A stretch of 64,000 bases of DNA from CAVPJW01 sp963705525 (GTDB taxonomy: Bacteria; Acidobacteriota; Vicinamibacteria; Vicinamibacterales; CAVPJW01): contig CAVPJW010000004.1 in assembly GCA_963705525.1 (NCBI GenBank), forward strand, positions 1,240,001 to 1,304,000, in the 5' to 3' direction. The notes below the pieces were generated by a model, which saw only the letters and a program-made list of their open reading frames with translations, was not told the origin of the DNA and searched no databases. Below are positions 59,731-64,000 of the stretch, in pieces. The first letter of the stretch is position 1. Every line of letters begins with the position of its first letter. The translations under genes were made by a program, and so were the position numbers.

Positions 59731-61205
59731 GCGACGTGATCCGAACGAGCGCGGCGCTGTTCGAGTCGCGCGTTCCGCAGGTCGCGTCAATCGACCTCGC
59801 GGATCGTGCGAGCTGGCGCTGGTCGTCCGGTGTCGTCCGCGTCGCACCCGGCAAGCTCACCTGCACGGACAACGACCCGCGCGTCTTTCTGGCCTGCCCT
59901 CGAGCGCTTTCGCAGCGGCTCATCGGCACACGCATGGACATCGATCTCGATTCCGCTGCCGATGGGACGCTGCAGGTGTTCTGGGATCTAGGGGCAGGGT
60001 TTTCGGAGGACTGTTCAGCCAGGTGCCGCCTGCAGGATCGGGCGCCAGGACGCCAGACCTGGTCCGTTCGGCTGCCTCCCGGCGTGATCGGTCTCCGCCT
60101 CGATCCTCTCGATCGACCCGGACAGCTCGACATCCTGTCGATTCGCTTCTACGAGCCCGCGCCGCGGGGTCCCGATGCGTTTCCGTTCGAGCCCTTCGTC
60201 GGATCAGGTCCGACGCACAGCTGGCTTGCCCTCCCCGAGACGCAGCAGATCGCCGGCCGGCGTGTGCTCGGAGCGAATCAATCGAGCTGGCCTCAGTGGC
60301 TCTTCGGTGGGTTGATCGGCAGACCCGTCGGGCGATGCCTCCACCTCGGCGCGCACGACGCCGCGTTTGGGGTACACGCGGTGCAAACCGGCCGGGTCAC
60401 GGAGTACCTCGCCGTACCCTCGATCGGGGCGCCCGTCACGCCGCCGATCTCGGCCGGGAACGTGCACTGGCGCCCATCGGTCACATCGATTCCGCCCGGT
60501 CACTTCGACCTCGTGCTCAGCACGGGGTATTTTTCGTCAGGCGGGGCGGGACTCCCGGCAGTCAGTGCGCTCCTTGAACGAACGGCCGGCGCGCTGGTGC
60601 TCGTCGAGCGCTTCCATATTCCTGGCGAGACAGGTAAGCGCCTGCTCGCGCGTTATCTTCAAAGGGCCGCCGCCTCGCTTCCGCCGGGGTGGACGTCTGG
60701 ACGCGTCGACCCGCTCGCCCGGCCCGCCTGCCATCTCGATCACGAATTCTTCGAGCGCTTCGACTGTTTCGAGGTGCGGCCGTTTGGCGGAACGCTGGCG
60801 GAGCCGCTCTTCGATCGATTGCCGGTGGATTTCTTCGGGCTTGGTGCGTTCACGATGCTGGGCGCGATCTCCGGAGCGCATCTCCTGCTCGAAGAGACCC
60901 TCATCGCCACCGGCCTGCTCGGGTCACTCTTCAACGTCGTCATCGCCGTTCCTCGCGGCAGGCGATTCGATCTCGCGCATACGCCAACGGGCTGGTCGGT
61001 AGACGCCGATGTGGCATTCGATCGGCTCAGAACCGAGTCGACCACGCCCTCGGGGGCGCTCGACGCCGACGGGCTTGCGGACGCCCTCGAACGCGGGCTT
61101 GAGCGCGTCGACAGTTGGGATCTTCCGGAGACGGCCGGGACCGATCTCAATAGGGTGAAGGATTTCCTCCGCCGCGGATTGCGGCGGTGGTCCAAGTCGA
61201 TCTGA
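59727..61205 (+). CDS. Unknown polysaccharide-locus protein, degenerate methyltransferase-like
   Basis: A 492-aa protein with no named family that I recognise. Residues about 30-140 have a beta-rich pattern (FWDLGAGFSEDCSARCRLQ, WSVRLPPGVIGLRLDPLDRPG) that suggests a carbohydrate-binding-like sandwich. Residues about 190-360 have a Rossmann-like series (GRCLHLGAHDAAFGVHAVQTG, FDLVLSTGYFSSGGAGLPAVSALLERTAGALVLVERF) that matches a class I methyltransferase fold, but the G-x-G motif is altered, so catalysis is doubtful. The ATG at 59727 overlaps the TGA of the glycosyltransferase by four bases, so it is cotranslated and probably belongs to the same glycan module. Confidence 0.6.
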   Translation: MSDVIRTSAALFESRVPQVASIDLADRASWRWSSGVVRVAPGKLTCTDNDPRVFLACPRALSQRLIGTRMDIDLDSAADGTLQVFWDLGAGFSEDCSARCRLQDRAPGRQTWSVRLPPGVIGLRLDPLDRPGQLDILSIRFYEPAPRGPDAFPFEPFVGSGPTHSWLALPETQQIAGRRVLGANQSSWPQWLFGGLIGRPVGRCLHLGAHDAAFGVHAVQTGRVTEYLAVPSIGAPVTPPISAGNVHWRPSVTSIPPGHFDLVLSTGYFSSGGAGLPAVSALLERTAGALVLVERFHIPGETGKRLLARYLQRAAASLPPGWTSGRVDPLARPACHLDHEFFERFDCFEVRPFGGTLAEPLFDRLPVDFFGLGAFTMLGAISGAHLLLEETLIATGLLGSLFNVVIAVPRGRRFDLAHTPTGWSVDADVAFDRLRTESTTPSGALDADGLADALERGLERVDSWDLPETAGTDLNRVKDFLRRGLRRWSKSI

Positions 61206-61208
61206 TCC

Positions 61209-62204
61209 TCAGCGGGCGGGCACGTGAATCTTGGCCCCGGGCGCGTTCGACAGGCGCTCGAGGTCGGCGTCCACCATCATCTCGACCAGTCCCTTGAAAT
61301 CGACGCTCGGTTTCCACCCCAGCACCTCGCGGGCCTTGGTGGCGTCTCCGATGAGGTGATCCACTTCGGCGGGACGAAGAAGGTTGGGATCGAGTCGGAC
61401 GTGCGACTGCCAGTCGAGATCCACGCGGCCGAACGCCGTCTCGACGAGATCCTTGACGGAATGACTGATCCCGCTGGCGACGACGTAGTCGTCCGGCTCA
61501 TTCTGCTGCAACATGAGCCACATGGCCTTCACGTAGTCTCCCGCAAATCCCCAGTCGCGATGCGCGTCGAGATTGCCGAGACTGAGTGTCGTGGCCAGGC
61601 CGAGCTTGATGCGAGCCACAGCGTCGCTGACCTTTCTACTGACAAATTCCAGGCCACGGCGCGGGGACTCGTGGTTGAAGAGGATTCCCGAGCACGCGAA
61701 CAGCCCATAGCTCTCCCGGTAGTTGACCGTAATGTAGTGTCCGAAGGCTTTCGACACGCCGTACGGGCTCCGCGGATGGAAGGGCGTCTTTTCGTTCTGC
61801 GGCACCTCACGCACCTTGCCGAACATCTCGCTCGATGAAGCCTGGTACAGCCGAATGCCCGCGTCCACATGACGGATTGCTTCGAGCACGCGCGTGACGC
61901 CCTGGGCGTTGAACTCGCCTGTCAGCATGGGCTGTTCCCACGATGCCGGCACGAACGACATGGCCGCGAGGTTGTAGAACTCATGCGGCTTCACTTCTTC
62001 GGTGACCCGGATGAGCGAGAGTTGATCGAGCAGGTCGGCGGGACGAAGATGGATCCGGTTGAGCAGGTGCTCGATTCTCCACAGGTTGGGCGCACTCGAT
62101 CGACGGACCACCCCGACCACTTCGTACCCGCGGTCGAGCAGAAGCTCGGCCAGGTACGCCCCGTCCTGTCCGGTTATCCCCGTGATAATCGCTCGCTTTG
62201 ACAT
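61209..62204 (-). CDS. gmd: GDP-mannose 4,6-dehydratase
   Basis: A 331-aa extended SDR that would convert GDP-D-mannose to GDP-4-keto-6-deoxymannose, the precursor of GDP-fucose and GDP-rhamnose. ITGITGQDGAYLAELLL is the NAD(P) loop, and SSSEMFGKV with YGVSK gives the catalytic Ser/Thr-Glu-Tyr-Lys set; NHESPRRGLEFVSRK is typical of Gmd. The ATG at 62204 (MSKRAIITG) is preferred to the upstream in-frame ATG at 62243, which would overlap the neighbour. No GDP-fucose synthase or reductase is in the window. It follows the epimerase-like gene by 13 bp. Confidence 0.9.
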   Translation of the reverse strand: MSKRAIITGITGQDGAYLAELLLDRGYEVVGVVRRSSAPNLWRIEHLLNRIHLRPADLLDQLSLIRVTEEVKPHEFYNLAAMSFVPASWEQPMLTGEFNAQGVTRVLEAIRHVDAGIRLYQASSSEMFGKVREVPQNEKTPFHPRSPYGVSKAFGHYITVNYRESYGLFACSGILFNHESPRRGLEFVSRKVSDAVARIKLGLATTLSLGNLDAHRDWGFAGDYVKAMWLMLQQNEPDDYVVASGISHSVKDLVETAFGRVDLDWQSHVRLDPNLLRPAEVDHLIGDATKAREVLGWKPSVDFKGLVEMMVDADLERLSNAPGAKIHVPAR

Positions 62205-62217
62205 CGACGTACCTCTC

Positions 62218-62715
62218 TCAGCCGTCTTTCCTGGTCCAGTCATATCCGAGCGTGCCGTGCGGCTCGAGCCTGAACTCGTCCGGATCTACATATCGGTAGG
62301 GTTCGTTCGGCACGTTGACGACCATGGCCATGTCAGTGCTGACGCACTTCCAGCCGTGATAAACGAGATTGGGCACCTGCACGAGCGTCAGGTTCTGAGC
62401 TCCCAGGAAGAATTCGTTGACGGCGCCTTCGGTCGGAGATCCCTTCCGCGTATCGATCAGCACCAGCTTCACCATGCCGGCAATGCAGGCGAAATTGTCC
62501 ACCTGATGCTTGTGATAATGCCACGCCTTGACGACGCCAGGGTACGTCGCCGAGATATAGACCTGGCCGAACCTGGTGAAGAGATCCGTTTCGTCCACAC
62601 GCAGGATCTCCATGAGCCAGCCGCGCTCGTCGGGAATCAACCTGAGCTTCTTGGTCTTGACGCCTTCGATGACCGGATGCTTGACTCCTTCGCCGTACTT
62701 TGCAGGTGTCGTCAC
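62218..62715 (-). CDS. RmlC-like sugar epimerase (cupin)
   Basis: A 165-aa cupin. LRLIPDERGWLMEILRVDE and YPGVVKAWHYHKHQVDNFACIAG match the dTDP-4-dehydrorhamnose 3,5-epimerase family, with a catalytic His in the HYHKH region. VPNLVYHGWKC and VPNEPYRYVDPDEFR complete the fold. It would act on a keto-deoxy nucleotide sugar, and its position between gmd and a sugar dehydrogenase suggests it works in the same pathway. The start is a GTG at 62715, with GGAGAG about nine bases upstream; the frame extends to 62871 but overlaps the neighbour. Confidence 0.78.
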   Translation of the reverse strand: MTTPAKYGEGVKHPVIEGVKTKKLRLIPDERGWLMEILRVDETDLFTRFGQVYISATYPGVVKAWHYHKHQVDNFACIAGMVKLVLIDTRKGSPTEGAVNEFFLGAQNLTLVQVPNLVYHGWKCVSTDMAMVVNVPNEPYRYVDPDEFRLEPHGTLGYDWTRKDG

Positions 62716-62744
62716 GCTGGTTGTCTCTCCTCTCGCGCAGTACG

Positions 62745-64000
62745 TTACAGCCGGATGATGTGTGCGTCCCTGAAATCCCTGAGCGCATTCCGAGTGTCTA
62801 CGATGAGCGGAGCTTTCGCCACGATCGCCGCATAGTCGAACGCCTGGTGGTTCGTCGTGATCACCGCGCAATCAATGCCTGTGGCGAGCGCCGCCTCCGG
62901 ATCCATCGCGTCGAGCTTGAGCTGGCCTACCCGGATACTCGGCACATAGGGATCGCTGTACGACACCAGCGCGCCTTGTTTGCGCAGCAGCTGTGCGATA
63001 TCGATCGCCGGCGATTCGCGCGAATCGTTCACATCCGGCTTGTACGCCATCCCGAAGAGGTGCACACGCGCGCCGCGCAGCGACCGGCTCCGCGTATTCA
63101 GCGCCTCGATCACCCTCTCGATCACGAACCGAGGCATCGTCGCGTTGATGTGTCCAGCCAGCTCGATGAAACGGCTTTCGAATCCTATCTGCCGCGCCTT
63201 CCAGCTCAGATAGAACGGATCGACAGGAATGCAGTGGCCGCCGAGCCCCGGACCCGGATAGAACGGCATGAAGCCGAAGGGCTTGGTTCGGGCCGCGTCG
63301 ATCACTTCCCAGACATTGACGCCCAGCTCGCGGCACATCAGGGCCAGCTCGTTCACCAGGCCGATGTTGACCGCGCGGAAGGTGTTCTCGAGGAGCTTGA
63401 CCATTTCCGCGACGCGCGTTGACGAGACCGGAACCACGGTGTCCACGATCTGCGCGTACAGGGCCGTAGCCACTTCCGTCGAGACGCCGTCGATGCCGCC
63501 GACCACCTTGGGTATGTTCTTCGTGCCCCAGCGAGAATTGCCGGGATCCACCCGTTCGGGGGAAAAAGCGAGATAGAAATCCCTTCCGGCCTTGAGCCCG
63601 CCGGCCTCGAGCATCGGCCGCACAACTTCTTCCGTCGTCCCGGGATAGGTCGTTGACTCGAGAACAATGAGTTGGCCGCGATGGAGGTGGCTCGCCACCT
63701 TTTCGGCCGCGGCGACGATGTAGGAAAGATCCGGGTCCTTCGTCTTGCGAAGAGGCGTCGGAACGCAGATGTTGACCGAGTCGAGGTCCGCAAGCGCGCC
63801 GAAATTCGTCGTGGCCGTGAGGCGGCCGGCCGCCGCCAGTTCTCGCACGCGCGCAGAGGGGACATCACCGATGTACGATTCGCCCCGGTTCAGCGCGGCG
63901 ATTTTGGAGGCATCGACGTCGATGCCCGTTGCGTCGAAGCCTGCCGCTGCCAGCTCGACCACGAGAGGCAGGCCGACATAGCCCAGGCCGATCACTCCGG
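62745..64000 (-). CDS. Nucleotide-sugar dehydrogenase (UDP-GlcNAc/ManNAc type), partial
   Basis: At least 418 residues; the N-terminal few lie beyond the window edge. It would oxidise a UDP-hexose or UDP-N-acetylhexosamine to the uronic acid using NAD+. VIGLGYVGLPLVVELAAAGF is the NAD loop, PTPLRKTKDPDLSYI and ESTTYPGTTEEVV follow, and the active-site cysteine is in GGHCIPVDPFYLSWKAR. The C-terminal domain has YSDPYVP. The sequence is closer to the WbpA/WecC/TviB group than to UDP-glucose dehydrogenase. It is the first gene of the minus-strand run toward gmd. Confidence 0.88.
   Translation of the reverse strand, partial: GVIGLGYVGLPLVVELAAAGFDATGIDVDASKIAALNRGESYIGDVPSARVRELAAAGRLTATTNFGALADLDSVNICVPTPLRKTKDPDLSYIVAAAEKVASHLHRGQLIVLESTTYPGTTEEVVRPMLEAGGLKAGRDFYLAFSPERVDPGNSRWGTKNIPKVVGGIDGVSTEVATALYAQIVDTVVPVSSTRVAEMVKLLENTFRAVNIGLVNELALMCRELGVNVWEVIDAARTKPFGFMPFYPGPGLGGHCIPVDPFYLSWKARQIGFESRFIELAGHINATMPRFVIERVIEALNTRSRSLRGARVHLFGMAYKPDVNDSRESPAIDIAQLLRKQGALVSYSDPYVPSIRVGQLKLDAMDPEAALATGIDCAVITTNHQAFDYAAIVAKAPLIVDTRNALRDFRDAHIIRL

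Noticed and set aside
1..64000. tRNA, rRNA, CRISPR arrays, insertion sequences, attachment sites and replication origins
   Set aside because: I looked in the intergenic stretches for cloverleaf ends, repeat-spacer periodicity, transposase motifs and terminal inverted repeats and saw none. I cannot run tRNAscan or repeat finders, so very short or unusual elements could be missed.

Overview
The window is a GC-rich, densely coded bacterial chromosome segment with no plasmid, phage or insertion-sequence features that I could recognise. The gene mix suggests Acidobacteriota, probably a Vicinamibacteria-like lineage. The pointers are Pkn-type Ser/Thr kinases fused to TPR domains, nucleotide-translocase-like proteins with HEAT repeats, an ECF sigma/HEAT operon, secreted S9 and M18 peptidases, and ABC-dependent polysaccharide export. 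This is an inference from gene content, because no rRNA or marker-gene comparison was possible. No rRNA, tRNA or CRISPR array was seen.

Layout. 1-9.8 kb: a partial Ser/Thr kinase broken by two frameshifts, nadE, two divergent translocase-like membrane proteins with long HEAT tails (one also with two cyclic-nucleotide-binding-like domains), and a secreted atypical-kinase-like protein. 9.8-14.6 kb: a minus-strand run of thioredoxin-domain protein, transketolase and metallophosphoesterase. 14.6-18.3 kb: a plus-strand run of DUF4149-like membrane protein, isocitrate dehydrogenase, PlsB-like acyltransferase and proline dehydrogenase. 18.3-24.8 kb: a 337-bp non-coding stretch, a small zinc-ribbon-like protein, a TolB-like propeller, CCA-adding enzyme, threonine dehydratase, Ca2+/H+ antiporter, a ribbon-helix-helix-like protein and an epimerase. 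24.8-30.5 kb: a secreted M18 aminopeptidase behind a divergent diadenylate-cyclase-like protein, a frameshifted acyl-CoA synthetase/ACP/acyltransferase fusion, and IF-1. 30.6-36.1 kb: a small Cys-rich protein, a methyltransferase and three overlapping glycosyltransferase genes. 36.2-41.4 kb: GNAT, a BRCT-MerR-TPR fusion, glucokinase and a frameshifted kinase-TPR protein. 41.5-48.7 kb: ECF sigma factor, zinc-finger anti-sigma factor and two exported HEAT proteins, then a secreted S9 peptidase and an orphan pntAA. 48.8-64 kb: an unusual thiS, then a polysaccharide locus with a sigma-54-promoted beta-helix/VCBS protein, a WecA-FlaA1 fusion, Wzm/Wzt, glycosyltransferases, gmd, a sugar epimerase and a nucleotide-sugar dehydrogenase.

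How the parts work together. The right third can be read as one surface-polysaccharide system. Gmd, the epimerase-like cupin and the dehydrogenase supply nucleotide sugars, the WecA-like protein loads the lipid carrier, the glycosyltransferases extend the chain and Wzm/Wzt export it. The beta-helix protein at 50204 has an excellent sigma-54 promoter followed at once by a strong 5' hairpin, which suggests separate, activator-dependent control. The 31-36 kb glycosyltransferase cluster is probably a second glycan module.

Two cautions. First, four single-base frameshifts interrupt three large genes, and at least three of them look like one extra base in a short homopolymer, so sequencing error must be excluded before these genes are called broken. 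Second, many genes have a TATAAT-like -10 hexamer only 2-12 nt before the start codon, which suggests widespread leaderless or very short-leader transcription.
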